64,000 nt of DNA from positions 310,001-374,000 of the forward strand of contig NZ_CP139873.1 of the NCBI RefSeq assembly GCF_034422975.1, read 5' to 3'. The notes beneath the pieces were generated by a model, which was not told the DNA's origin, searched no databases, and saw only the letters and a list, made by a program, of their open reading frames with translations. This stretch comes from Idiomarina sp. PL1-037 (GTDB taxonomy: Bacteria > Pseudomonadota > Gammaproteobacteria > Enterobacterales > Alteromonadaceae). Within the stretch, counting starts at the first letter, position 1; every line of letters starts with the position of its first letter. Shown one piece after another: positions 1 through 8,896 of the stretch. The translations under genes and the position numbers were made by a program.

Positions 1-738
1 CATGACGGTTCCTAAGGTTACGTGCATACCGTGGAACCCGGTGAGCATATAAAAGGTATTACCGTAAATACCTGAATCTAAAGTTAAATTTAAATCCTGG
101 TAAGCATGTACATATTCGGCACCTTGCAGGTAGAGGAAAATGCAACCCAGAATAATCGTAATGGCGAGCATTACGGTCAGCTGTTTACGTTTATTTTGTT
201 CCAGACCCGTGTGGGCAAAGTGACAGGTAACTGAACTGACTAACAAGATAAGCGTGTTAATAGCTGGGAGACCATACCAGCCCATAGCCTGAGTTTCGGT
301 ACCACCTGGCGTTTTCACCAGCGGCCACTGCGCGACAAAATCCGGCCATAGAACCTCGTTGGTCATAGCATTGTTACTGTCTCCTCCTAACCATTGCACA
401 GCAATAACGCGAGCATAGAAAAGGGCGCCGAAAAAAGCGGCGAAGAACATGACCTCGGAAAAAATAAACCAGCTCATGCCTTGTTTGTAGGATTCGCCGA
501 GCTGGCTGCTGTATTTACCGCTCATGGACTCGTTAATCTGATCGCGGAACCAGCCAAAAAGCATGATGGCCATAACGATTAAGCCAAGGATCAATACAGT
601 ACTGCCATGACCGTCTTGCTCTTTACTCATGTCGATAACGGTGTGCCCTGCGCCCCAGGCTATTAAACCTAAGCCAATTGCTCCAACAATAGGCCAGGGA
701 CTGGAAGCAGGAACATAGTAACTTTGTTGTTCTGCCAT
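1..738 (-). CDS. coxC: Cytochrome c oxidase subunit III (partial, 3' end outside window)
   Basis: Subunit III of the aa3/caa3 terminal oxidase, an integral inner-membrane protein that stabilises the catalytic core. The reading frame begins at an ATG (738-736) and stays open to the window edge, giving 246 codons. It shows several hydrophobic segments, the family-typical stretch SWFIFSEVMFFAAFFGALFY and, near the cut end, NTFYMLTGFHGMHVTLG, which is the conserved COX3 heme-region loop. It follows ctaG by 12 bp on the same strand, the usual coxB-coxA-ctaG-coxC order, so it is probably the fourth gene of one operon. Only the final helix or so should be missing. Confidence 0.95.
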   Translation of the reverse strand, partial: MAEQQSYYVPASSPWPIVGAIGLGLIAWGAGHTVIDMSKEQDGHGSTVLILGLIVMAIMLFGWFRDQINESMSGKYSSQLGESYKQGMSWFIFSEVMFFAAFFGALFYARVIAVQWLGGDSNNAMTNEVLWPDFVAQWPLVKTPGGTETQAMGWYGLPAINTLILLVSSVTCHFAHTGLEQNKRKQLTVMLAITIILGCIFLYLQGAEYVHAYQDLNLTLDSGIYGNTFYMLTGFHGMHVTLGTVM

Positions 739-750
739 AACGTCGATTCC

Positions 751-1320
751 TTATTCTGTTTTTAACAGCTGAACCATTTGCTCAGCCGACGTATTGGCTG
801 TCATATCGTACAGCGTGTATGACAGGGTAAATGTCGTAATGTGATCGGGAATGTCCGGATCCAGATAAAATTGCATTGGCATTTCTGTTTCAGCGCCGGC
901 GGCCAGCGGTTGCTGGTTGAAGCAAAAGCACTCTACTTTATTCAGGTAAAGAGAGGCCTCAGCTGGCGCAACAGACGGAATAGCCTGAGCGACCATGTTT
1001 GATGAAGTCGGGTTTTTTGCTAAGAAATTGACCACTTTAACTTCACCAGGATGAATCTTGATCTGTTTGATCGACGGTTCAAACTTCCACGGAATACCTT
1101 TAGCATTTCGTGTAATAAATTGAACATTAACCGTTCGTGATTCGTCCACTTCAACCTGTTGATAAACCGCCGCTTCGTTACTGGTACGGCCGTTAAAGCC
1201 GGTCACTTCACAAAAAACATCATAAAGTGGTACCAGTGCAAAGCCGAAGGCAAACATCCCGGCGACTGTCAGTAACAGTCGCTTAACCAGAATGCTGTTG
1301 TCGGGGCGCTGCTCAGACAT
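751..1320 (-). CDS. ctaG: Cytochrome c oxidase assembly protein CtaG (Cox11)
   Basis: Copper chaperone that inserts CuB into subunit I of cytochrome c oxidase. The 189-residue protein has one N-terminal membrane anchor (about residues 12-32, ending in the family motif VPLYDVFCEVTG) and a periplasmic beta-domain holding the copper-binding motif CFCFNQQ near residue 132. Length and layout are normal for Cox11. It lies 6 bp downstream of coxA and 12 bp upstream of coxC, so it is co-transcribed with its target enzyme. Confidence 0.96.
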   Translation of the reverse strand: MSEQRPDNSILVKRLLLTVAGMFAFGFALVPLYDVFCEVTGFNGRTSNEAAVYQQVEVDESRTVNVQFITRNAKGIPWKFEPSIKQIKIHPGEVKVVNFLAKNPTSSNMVAQAIPSVAPAEASLYLNKVECFCFNQQPLAAGAETEMPMQFYLDPDIPDHITTFTLSYTLYDMTANTSAEQMVQLLKTE

Positions 1321-1326
1321 GAGTCA

Positions 1327-2913
1327 TCACTCCACTTTCGGTGGTTTTTCGAAGGTGTGATAAGGCGCTGGCGATGGAACTGTCCATTCCAGTCCTTCTG
1401 CGCCATCCCATGGTTTAGCTGCTGCTTTTTCACCGCCTCTTATACATTTGATAACAACCCAAAGGAAAAGCAGCTGCGACAAGCCGAAAGCAAAACCACC
1501 AATACTGGTTATTTGGTTTACGTCCGCAAATTGGGTCGCATAATCAGGAATACGCCGCGGCATGCCAGCCAAACCTGCAAAATGCATAGGAAAGAACAGC
1601 ACATTTACAGAGATAAGTGATGTCCAGAAATGCGTTTTAGCCAGAGTACTGTCGTACATATGCCCGGTCCATTTAGGTAGCCAGTAATAAGCTGCTGCCA
1701 TGATCGAGAAAATGGCCCCTGTCACCAGAACATAGTGGAAGTGAGCAACCACAAAGTAGGTATCGTGATACTGAAAATCGGCAGGAATTATAGCCAGCAT
1801 TAAACCGGAGAAGCCGCCGATGGTAAACAGAATCACAAATGCGAGCGCAAACAACATGGGAGTTTCAAACGTCATGGAACCGCGCCACATAGTAGCTACC
1901 CAGTTAAAGATTTTAACCCCGGTGGGAACGGCAATGAGCATGGTGCAGTACATAAAGAACAGCTCAGCAAATACAGGCATACCGGTGGTGAACATGTGGT
2001 GAGCCCACACCAGGAATGACAACAATGCTATCGCGGCCGTGGCATAGACCATGGAGGAGTAGCCGAACAATCGCTTTCGGGCAAAGGCCGGTATAATTGC
2101 AGAAATGATACCAAAGGATGGCAGAATCATGATGTAAACTTCCGGATGACCGAAGAACCAAAATATGTGTTGGTACATAACCGGGTCGCCACCCCCGGCA
2201 GCATCAAAGAAGCTAGTGCCGAAATATTTGTCCGTCAACAACATGGTGACAGCACCGGCCAGAACCGGCATTACCGCGATAAGCAGAAAAGCTGTAATGA
2301 ACCATGTCCATGCGAACAGGGGCATTTTCATATAGTTCATGCCAGGAGCGCGCATGTTCATAATGGTCACAATGACGTTAATAGCGCCCATTATGGATGA
2401 AATACCCATGATGTGTACTGAGAATACGAACAATGCAGTTGAATCGGAGCTGTAAGTTGTGGAGAGCGGTGCGTAAGCTGTCCAGCCAAATGCCGGGCCT
2501 CCACCTTCCATAAACAAAGAGCCCAATAAAATCATGAAAGCAAAGGGTAGTATCCAGAAGCTCCAGTTATTCATCCGCGGCAGCGCCATATCCGGTGCCC
2601 CAATCATCATGGGTATCATCCAGTTAGCTAGCCCGGTAAAAGCAGGCATAACTGCGCCGAAAATCATAACCAGACCATGTACTGTGGTCATTTGATTAAA
2701 GAAATGTGGATCAACTAATTGCAGACCCGGTTGAAATAACTCGGCCCGAATCACCATTGCCATGGCGCCGCCCACAAAGAACATGGCCAGGCTGAACAGT
2801 AAGTACATCGACCCAATATCTTTATGGTTGGTAGTAAATAGCCAACGACCAATACCAGACGGCTTATGATCGTGGTGTGTGTCGTGATGTGTCTCTTCCA
2901 CTGCAGTGCTCAT
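1327..2913 (-). CDS. coxA: Cytochrome c oxidase subunit I
   Basis: Catalytic subunit of the proton-pumping haem-copper oxidase, carrying heme a and the heme a3-CuB centre. The 528-residue protein has about twelve membrane helices and the diagnostic ligands: the histidine in TTVHGLVMIFG, GHPEVYIMILP (CuB His cross-linked to Tyr), WAHHMFTTG and the HDTYFVVAHFHYVL segment binding both hemes. The ATG at 2913 is preferred over an adjacent in-frame GTG at 2916 because AAGGAG lies 6 bp before the ATG. The gene starts 10 bp after coxB ends. The His/Asp-rich N-terminus (THHDTHHDH) is a small oddity that could bind metal, but this is only inference. Confidence 0.97.
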   Translation of the reverse strand: MSTAVEETHHDTHHDHKPSGIGRWLFTTNHKDIGSMYLLFSLAMFFVGGAMAMVIRAELFQPGLQLVDPHFFNQMTTVHGLVMIFGAVMPAFTGLANWMIPMMIGAPDMALPRMNNWSFWILPFAFMILLGSLFMEGGGPAFGWTAYAPLSTTYSSDSTALFVFSVHIMGISSIMGAINVIVTIMNMRAPGMNYMKMPLFAWTWFITAFLLIAVMPVLAGAVTMLLTDKYFGTSFFDAAGGGDPVMYQHIFWFFGHPEVYIMILPSFGIISAIIPAFARKRLFGYSSMVYATAAIALLSFLVWAHHMFTTGMPVFAELFFMYCTMLIAVPTGVKIFNWVATMWRGSMTFETPMLFALAFVILFTIGGFSGLMLAIIPADFQYHDTYFVVAHFHYVLVTGAIFSIMAAAYYWLPKWTGHMYDSTLAKTHFWTSLISVNVLFFPMHFAGLAGMPRRIPDYATQFADVNQITSIGGFAFGLSQLLFLWVVIKCIRGGEKAAAKPWDGAEGLEWTVPSPAPYHTFEKPPKVE

Positions 2914-2923
2914 CACCGTCTCC

Positions 2924-4051
2924 TTATTGATTCATGACTTCGTTAATATCGGCGGCCTGAATCAGGTCTCCGGTATCGTTACCCCAGGCATTACGCTCGT
3001 AGGTGATAACCGCAGCTAATTCGCGCATGGAAAGTTGACTTCCGAACGCTTGCATAGCCGTGCCGGTAACGCCGTTAACGACAATGTCTATGTGTTTGCT
3101 TTTGGCTTCGGGGTCTACCGCAACGCCAGAACCAGCAAGCGCCGGGAACACGCCGTTTACGCCTTGACCGTTAGCCTGGTGACAAGCTGCACAAGTACTG
3201 TTGTATACTTTCTCACCAAGATCCATGAGTTCGTCTTTAGACATTTCCATGGCAAGCAACTCTTGTTCACGCTCACGCGCTTTGCGTTGCTCTTTTTCTT
3301 TCTCGGTAATCCATTTTTCGTATTCAGCAGGCTCTTTGGCTATAACAACGATAGGCATGAAGCCATGGTCTTTGCCACATAACTCAGCGCACTGGCCACG
3401 GTAAATACCGGGTTCGTCTACTTTGGTCCAGGTTTCATTAATAAAGCCCGGATTCGCATCTTTTTTAATGGAGAAGTCAGGAACCCACCAGCTGTGGATA
3501 ACATCGTCTGAAGTGACCAGGAAGCGAACTTTTTTATTGGTTGGGATAACTAACGGGCGATCGACCTCTAATAAATAGTTTTCACCTTTCTCAAACTGAT
3601 TGTTAATTTGCTCTTGTTGTGTGGCTAAACGACTGAAATATTCAACTTCGTTTTCAAAGTATTTGTAATGCCACTTCCATTGCGATCCGGTGACTTGCAC
3701 CGTGACATCTGCATCCGATGTATCTTCCATAGCAATGAGTGTGGTTGTCGCCGGCACTGCCATACCTGCAAGAATCAGCAGCGGAACTATAGTCCAGGCA
3801 ATCTCAACCTTGATGTTTTCGTGGAAATTGGAAGGGTTTGGGTTTTTCGACTTCCTGTGGCGGATTATCGAAATAAACATGAGACCAAATACAATTACGC
3901 CAATGACGCAGCAGATATAGAAAATCGTCATGTGGAGATCGTAAACCTGGTTACTCACTTCAGTGACACCTTGGGTCATATTGAGTTGCGACTTAGCAGC
4001 AGCCGGTAGACTCGTTAGCGCCAATAGTGCCCACAAAGGCTTCATTTTCAC
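2924..4051 (-). CDS. coxB: Cytochrome c oxidase subunit II with fused cytochrome c domain
   Basis: Subunit II takes electrons through the CuA centre. A signal-like N-terminus is followed by two membrane helices, the cupredoxin domain with the CuA loop GQCAELCGKDHGFMPI, and then a C-terminal class-I cytochrome c domain with a CAACH heme motif (about residue 288), which makes this a caa3-type enzyme. The GTG at 4051 is chosen as start: AGGAG sits 7 bp upstream, whereas the ATG at 4045 is 13 bp away. A longer ATG start at 4075 would place the ribosome site inside the gene. It is the first gene of the cox operon, with about 300 bp of non-coding DNA upstream. Confidence 0.93.
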   Translation of the reverse strand: MKMKPLWALLALTSLPAAAKSQLNMTQGVTEVSNQVYDLHMTIFYICCVIGVIVFGLMFISIIRHRKSKNPNPSNFHENIKVEIAWTIVPLLILAGMAVPATTTLIAMEDTSDADVTVQVTGSQWKWHYKYFENEVEYFSRLATQQEQINNQFEKGENYLLEVDRPLVIPTNKKVRFLVTSDDVIHSWWVPDFSIKKDANPGFINETWTKVDEPGIYRGQCAELCGKDHGFMPIVVIAKEPAEYEKWITEKEKEQRKAREREQELLAMEMSKDELMDLGEKVYNSTCAACHQANGQGVNGVFPALAGSGVAVDPEAKSKHIDIVVNGVTGTAMQAFGSQLSMRELAAVITYERNAWGNDTGDLIQAADINEVMNQ

Positions 4052-4297
4052 GTGGCTTCTCCTCTTATTCTTCAATGAGACAGCAAAGCGAGTTTTGCTC
4101 GTCTGAATTAGAAGAACAAAGAGGTAAGCAGAAAAAGGTACAGCTTCTCCCCAGAAATCGCTTTCTCTACTGACTCTTTGTTGTAGTTATCGTTATTATA
4201 TTATTTTTATATTCGGGTACTGCATTTATTAACGAATTTACAACGAAAGATCCAGATCAAATCACACAAACGAACAAAAAATAATCGGATCTGTTAA

Positions 4298-4323
4298 AAA
4301 AAGGCTGCAAAAGCAGCCTTGGG
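4298..4323 (-). terminator. Rho-independent terminator downstream of lexA-sulA
   Basis: An 8-bp perfect stem (AAGGCTGC at 4301-4308, GCAGCCTT at 4313-4320) with an AAAA loop. Read on the minus strand the stem is followed by a T tract (complement of 4296-4300). It lies just beyond the sulA stop, so it ends the lexA-sulA transcript before the cox promoter region. The rest of 4052-4350 holds no gene; it should contain the cox promoter, but no clear -35/-10 pair was identified. Confidence 0.85.
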
Positions 4324-4350
4324 GAAGAAAACACACTAACAAAGGTGGGG

Positions 4351-4788
4351 TTAGTGCAGGTGGGATGTCAGTGTGTTTTTATCAAACAAAAAATATTGTG
4401 TCTCGCTCAATTTACTGGCCATTTTCGCACGCTGCCAGGTACGACTGGAAACAGAATCTAAATAACCAATAACCATACTACTGGTACCTGCCAGTAAAGC
4501 CTGTTCCAGTGCCCATTCACAGCGTTCGGCGGAGTGGCTGCGTAACCAGCGAATTTGAGATTCAGCTACGCCGCAGGCAATAAGTTGCTGAATGACATTT
4601 TTGTCGCCCCCGATAACGGTTATCCACTGGCTGGGTTTTTGTCGCAAAGCCCGTTGTACAACAGGGGAGAGGTTATCGACGTCAAATGAATCCTGGCTGC
4701 TTTTCGCATCCATAGGAAAGGGCGAGACCGCAGTTTCGGCAGTCCACAGACCTGGATGATGTAATTTTTGCTGATATTGAGTTTTCAT
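4351..4788 (-). CDS. sulA: SulA-like cell division inhibitor
   Basis: Predicted SOS-induced inhibitor that blocks FtsZ polymerisation while DNA damage persists. The 145-residue protein is soluble and shows the SulA/RecA-like signature region (QWITVIGGDKNVIQQLIACGV, then IRWLRSHSAERCEWALEQAL). The start codon overlaps the lexA stop by 4 bp (ATGA), so it is translationally coupled to lexA, an arrangement also known from Pseudomonas and related groups. It is shorter than E. coli SulA (169 aa), and sequence conservation in this family is weak, so the call leans on context as well as on the motif. Confidence 0.85.
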   Translation of the reverse strand: MKTQYQQKLHHPGLWTAETAVSPFPMDAKSSQDSFDVDNLSPVVQRALRQKPSQWITVIGGDKNVIQQLIACGVAESQIRWLRSHSAERCEWALEQALLAGTSSMVIGYLDSVSSRTWQRAKMASKLSETQYFLFDKNTLTSHLH

Positions 4789-5402
4789 AAGGTCGCTCCG
4801 TTTCTGATCACACCTACCGCAAGTCCTTCAATGGCAAAAACTTGCTCCGCAAGATTGACAGTAATGGTAGAGAAATCTTTATTTTCAGGATGAAGCAAAA
4901 TAGTTTTCCCGCGCTGTTCAAAACGCTTTACAGTGACTTCGTCTTCAACTCGTGCAACGACTATTTGTCCGTTACGGGCTTGTTCGGTTTTATGCACAGC
5001 GAGTAAGTCGCCGTCTAAAATTCCAATGTCTCTCATGCTCATACCGTTTACTTTTAGCAAGAAACTGGCGGCAGGATGAAACATTGATTCATCAACTTTG
5101 TAATGCCCTTCAACGTGTTGTTCAGCCAATAAAGGTTCGCCTGCTGCAACCTGGCCGATTAACGGCAGGCCATCGGCTATATCGTAGTCATCGCCGACAA
5201 GGCGAATACCGCGCGACATGCCGGGGAGTATTTCAATAACGCCTTTACGGGCAAGCGCTTTTAGGTGCTCCTCTGCGGAGTTGGCAGAGCGAAAACCCAG
5301 CTTATGGGCAATTTCGGCACGGGTCGGCGGCATGCCGGTTGCGTGCAGATTATCCTTAATAAGCTCAAGAATTTCAGATTGTCTTGGTGTTAACGGGCGC
5401 AT
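4785..5402 (-). CDS. lexA: LexA repressor
   Basis: Master repressor of the SOS regulon; RecA-ssDNA filaments trigger its self-cleavage. The 205-residue protein has an N-terminal winged helix (1-65), an Ala87-Gly88 cleavage bond within QVAAGEP, and an S24-type catalytic dyad of Ser122 (GMSMRD) and Lys159 (TVKRF). All key residues are present, so it should be functional. Two LexA boxes lie immediately upstream, indicating autoregulation, and sulA follows with an overlapping start. Confidence 0.97.
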   Translation of the reverse strand: MRPLTPRQSEILELIKDNLHATGMPPTRAEIAHKLGFRSANSAEEHLKALARKGVIEILPGMSRGIRLVGDDYDIADGLPLIGQVAAGEPLLAEQHVEGHYKVDESMFHPAASFLLKVNGMSMRDIGILDGDLLAVHKTEQARNGQIVVARVEDEVTVKRFEQRGKTILLHPENKDFSTITVNLAEQVFAIEGLAVGVIRNGATL

Positions 5403-5409
5403 AATGTAC

Positions 5410-5425
5410 CTGTTTATTTGTACAG
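5410..5425. promoter_or_regulatory. LexA (SOS) box 1
   Basis: CTGTTTATTTGTACAG is a perfect CTGT-N8-ACAG match to the gammaproteobacterial SOS box. It starts 7 bp upstream of the lexA start codon. Confidence 0.92.
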
Positions 5426-5430
5426 TGATA

Positions 5431-5446
5431 CTGTGAGTATATACAG
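5431..5446. promoter_or_regulatory. LexA (SOS) box 2
   Basis: CTGTGAGTATATACAG is a second perfect CTGT-N8-ACAG box. It is spaced 21 bp centre to centre from box 1, two helical turns, as in the E. coli lexA operator, so two LexA dimers would sit on the same face of the DNA. Confidence 0.93.
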
Positions 5447-5533
5447 GGAAATTGATTTCGCAAGTAATTTCTTGAACGACATTTTTACACGAAGTTGGTA
5501 TCCTGTGTTTCTGTTTAAAACAGAGGTCTCTAT

Positions 5534-8056
5534 ATGAAAGGAATAAGCCGCTTTTTCCCTATTTTAAAATACCCGTTACGCTGGTTAACGCGTTTTCAGG
5601 AAATTTGGGATGGCACTGAAGAAGAGCATTTAACAACGGTTGGCAAGCCAATTGTCTATGTAATGCGTTCAACCTCTAAAGCGGATCTATCCATTTTGCA
5701 ACGGGCGGCGCAAAAGCGCGGCTTGCCTGACCCTGTCGACCCTCTTGTGGTGAATGGTAAAACCTATAACCGAATCATGTACCTGGAAGAACTGGCGAAT
5801 GAGGTATCGGAACAAACCGTCTCTGAATTTCACCAACTACTTACCCTGCATAAAGACCAGCCTGAACTGGATGTTCACCTTATACCTGCGGGCGTATTCT
5901 GGGGCCGCCAGGCGGGAGAAGAGGCGCATGCCGGTAACACCATGACCGGTGACTTAGATAACCCGGGCCATTGGCGTAAATTCTGGCTGATAATTTTTTC
6001 TGGCCGACAAGTGTTGCTGCGCTTTTCACGTTCGGTGAGCCTGGGCACAATGGCGCGCGACCATGGCACCGATATGCGCATAGCGCACAAATTAGCGCGG
6101 GTAGCGCGAGTTCACTTCGTACGTATGCGCCATGCCGTTGCCGGTCCTAAACTGAGCCAGCGCAAAGAGCTGATGTCAGCACTCATTAACACTCCGGCGT
6201 TAAAAAAGGCGGTATCTGATGAAGCCAGAGGCAAAAAAATCAGTGAAGAAGCCGCCCGCAAGCGCGCTTTATCTTATATTGATGAAATCGCCGCTAACTA
6301 TAACTCGACGCTTATCCGAGTGTTAGATCGTTTTATGACCTGGATGTGGAACCGGATTTACAACGGCATTCATGTAAAAGGCGGGGATACGATTCGACGA
6401 CTGGCGCAACAAGGGCATGAAGTTATCTATGTCCCTTGCCATCGAAGCCACATGGACTATTTGCTGCTCAGCTATGTTATTTATAAAGAAGGCCTTGTAC
6501 CGCCGCACATAGCGGCTGGCGTGAACCTTAACTTTTTTCCTGTCGGCGGAATTTTCCGCCGTGGCGGCGCGTTCTTTATTCGCCGCAGCTTCCGGGGTAA
6601 CAAATTGTACTCCGCGGTTTTTCGTGAATACTTGTGCTGGTTGTTCCAAAAAGGCTACCCGGTGGAATACTTCAGTGAAGGCGGTCGCTCCAGAACTGGC
6701 CGCTTATTACCGCCTAAAACCGGTATGCTGGCAATGACCGTGCAGGGTATGTTGCGCGACCAGCAGCGTCCGGTATCGCTGGTACCAGTGTACCTTGGTT
6801 ACGAGCATATTATGGAAGTGGCTACTTACCTGAAAGAGCTTAAGGGGAAAGACAAGGAAAAAGAGTCGGTTTTCCAAATTCTGAAAACCGTCGCTAAACT
6901 GCGCAACTTTGGTCAGGGTTTTGTGACTTTCGGTCAGCCGATTAATTTAAAACACCATCTGGATAAAGTGGCGCCTAACTGGCATGAATCGGTCACCCGA
7001 GGGGCGCAGGAACCGGAGCGTCCAGGCTGGTTAAACCCGGTGGTAGGTGGTTTAGCCGAGCAAGTTATGCAAGGCATTAACGATTCAGCGGCGGCAAACA
7101 GCGTTAATCTTACCGCATTGGCGTTACTGAGTTCAGAGCACCACGCACTGATGAAAGAGGAGTTGTTGGCTCAGTTGGAGGTTTATCTGGGCGTGCTGCG
7201 CGAGGTACCTTACAGCAATATGATGAGCGTGCCGGACGAGACACCGGAAGAGCTTTGGCAACAGGCACTGCGTACTGACAAATTTACGGTTGATAGCGAC
7301 ACCATGGGTGAAGTCGTGTCGCTCGAGCGTATGACAGCCATAGCAATGACATACTATCGGAATAATATACTTCACATGATGGTGGTTCCCGGTATTGTCG
7401 CGTCAATTATCATGGCGAAGAAAAACGTCAGCGTGGCCGAAATTGCGGCGCGGACACAGGCAATTTATCCGTCATTAAAAGCAGAGCTCTATTTGAGTCA
7501 TAATGTTGAAGACTTGCCACTCTGGACGGAAGCTCTTGCAGAAGAGTTGGCGCGACAACAGCTAATTACTCTGGAAGATGGCGTTTGCACCATTGCGCAA
7601 CGGGAAAGTGCGCAGTGGTATCGGCTACGGTTATTGGCCAACAGTGCCAGTGAAACCTTGCAGCGTTACTGTATTGTACTTGAGTTGCTGCAACAGGCGC
7701 AGCCTATCATGCGCGCGGATCTTGAAAAGCAATCTATTACTCTGGCCGAACGCTTGAGTTCCATTCACGGCATTGATGCGCCCGAATTTTATGATAAGAA
7801 AGTCATGTCGACGCTGATTGCCAGTTTAAAACAGCAAGGTCTGGTAGAAATTAATGACGACGGTCAGCAAATTGCTGCAGAGCCGGTGGGTGAGCTCAGC
7901 GACCAGGTCGATGAGCTCATTGACGGTCCGGTGCTACAAACCATCCGTCAGTCGGTTGAGCAGTTCGTTCAGCAGCTAAAAGAGCAGGCCGAACATGAAC
8001 AAAAAGAAGCACTAAAAGAAGAGCAAAAACCGACTGAGAGTGATCAGAACCAGTAA
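5534..8056 (+). CDS. plsB: Glycerol-3-phosphate 1-O-acyltransferase PlsB
   Basis: Inner-membrane-associated enzyme that transfers an acyl chain from acyl-ACP or acyl-CoA to position 1 of glycerol-3-phosphate, the first step of phospholipid synthesis. The 840 residues match the family length. Motif I HRSHMD is visible near residue 306, and the downstream blocks GGAFFIRRSF and YFSEGGRSRTGRLLPPKTGM are motifs II and III. The C-terminus ends in a charged Lys/Glu-rich tail. The AGG at 5523-5525 is a modest ribosome site. The 3' end overlaps the convergent ubiA gene by 13 bp. Confidence 0.97.
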   Translation: MKGISRFFPILKYPLRWLTRFQEIWDGTEEEHLTTVGKPIVYVMRSTSKADLSILQRAAQKRGLPDPVDPLVVNGKTYNRIMYLEELANEVSEQTVSEFHQLLTLHKDQPELDVHLIPAGVFWGRQAGEEAHAGNTMTGDLDNPGHWRKFWLIIFSGRQVLLRFSRSVSLGTMARDHGTDMRIAHKLARVARVHFVRMRHAVAGPKLSQRKELMSALINTPALKKAVSDEARGKKISEEAARKRALSYIDEIAANYNSTLIRVLDRFMTWMWNRIYNGIHVKGGDTIRRLAQQGHEVIYVPCHRSHMDYLLLSYVIYKEGLVPPHIAAGVNLNFFPVGGIFRRGGAFFIRRSFRGNKLYSAVFREYLCWLFQKGYPVEYFSEGGRSRTGRLLPPKTGMLAMTVQGMLRDQQRPVSLVPVYLGYEHIMEVATYLKELKGKDKEKESVFQILKTVAKLRNFGQGFVTFGQPINLKHHLDKVAPNWHESVTRGAQEPERPGWLNPVVGGLAEQVMQGINDSAAANSVNLTALALLSSEHHALMKEELLAQLEVYLGVLREVPYSNMMSVPDETPEELWQQALRTDKFTVDSDTMGEVVSLERMTAIAMTYYRNNILHMMVVPGIVASIIMAKKNVSVAEIAARTQAIYPSLKAELYLSHNVEDLPLWTEALAEELARQQLITLEDGVCTIAQRESAQWYRLRLLANSASETLQRYCIVLELLQQAQPIMRADLEKQSITLAERLSSIHGIDAPEFYDKKVMSTLIASLKQQGLVEINDDGQQIAAEPVGELSDQVDELIDGPVLQTIRQSVEQFVQQLKEQAEHEQKEALKEEQKPTESDQNQ

Positions 8057-8895
8057 TGCACGGCTAAGCCAATAGCGAATACCATGCCAATATAATGGTT
8101 ATGCAGAAAAGCCTGGAAGCACTTTCCGGGCTCCCTGTGCCGTATTAGCCAGTGCTGGTAAGCAAACAACAGAAAAACAGCCGCTAATGCCAGCCACACC
8201 CAAAGTTCAACGGTAATTAAATGCAATACCCAGCCCAATAAGCCTAGAGTAGCAAGTTGCAACAGGCCAATAGCCAGACGGTCGAAGCGACCAAACAAAA
8301 TTGCTGTGCTCTGCAGGCCTATCTTTAAGTCGTCTTCGCGGTCTGCCATGGCATATTCGGTATCGTAGGCGACCGTCCAGAGAATATTGGCAAGAAATAG
8401 TAAGCCAGCAATAAACCATTGGTCAGATTCCAGTGCGGTAAAGGCCATGAGAATACCGAAACTAAAGGCGATGCCCAGTACAATTTGTGGCAAATGCGTC
8501 CAGCGTTTACAAAACGGGTAAAGCGCAGCTACGCCAGCCGCGAAAAAGCTGAGCATGACTGTTTCAGTGTTCAGCTGCATAACCAACCCGAAGGCAATGG
8601 CTAAGAGAGCAATGAAGCCTATCATTGCTTCAGTTGCCGATATTTTTCCCGCCGGAATGGGACGTTGTCGGGTGCGGCGTACGTGGCCGTCATAATTGCG
8701 GTCGGCAAAGTCGTTAATAACGCAGCCGGCAGAGCGCATGACAAAAGTACCGAGCAGAAATATCACAACGATACGTAGGGGCGGCTCGCCGGCGCCGGCT
8801 ATCATGAGTGCCCAGATTGTCGGCCAGGCAAGCAGATAGGTACCAATAGGTCTGTCCGCACGCATTAACTGCCAAAAAGCGATTAACTTTTGCAT
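8044..8895 (-). CDS. ubiA: 4-hydroxybenzoate octaprenyltransferase
   Basis: Membrane prenyltransferase that attaches the polyprenyl tail to 4-hydroxybenzoate in ubiquinone synthesis. The protein (283 aa) has eight to nine hydrophobic helices and the two aspartate-rich Mg-diphosphate motifs, NDFADRNYDGHV and DTEYAMADREDD. The ATG at 8895 is used because AGGAG lies 7 bp upstream and the protein then starts at MQKLIAFWQLMRADRPIGTY, as in other UbiA proteins; an upstream in-frame ATG at 8952 would lie inside ubiC. It begins 1 bp after the ubiC stop, so ubiC-ubiA form an operon. Confidence 0.96.
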   Translation of the reverse strand: MQKLIAFWQLMRADRPIGTYLLAWPTIWALMIAGAGEPPLRIVVIFLLGTFVMRSAGCVINDFADRNYDGHVRRTRQRPIPAGKISATEAMIGFIALLAIAFGLVMQLNTETVMLSFFAAGVAALYPFCKRWTHLPQIVLGIAFSFGILMAFTALESDQWFIAGLLFLANILWTVAYDTEYAMADREDDLKIGLQSTAILFGRFDRLAIGLLQLATLGLLGWVLHLITVELWVWLALAAVFLLFAYQHWLIRHREPGKCFQAFLHNHYIGMVFAIGLAVHYWF

Positions 8896-8896
8896 A

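Noticed and set aside
3035..3382. Open frames antisense to the coxB cytochrome domain and elsewhere over the cox genes
   Set aside because: They overlie strongly conserved coding sequence and have no start context.
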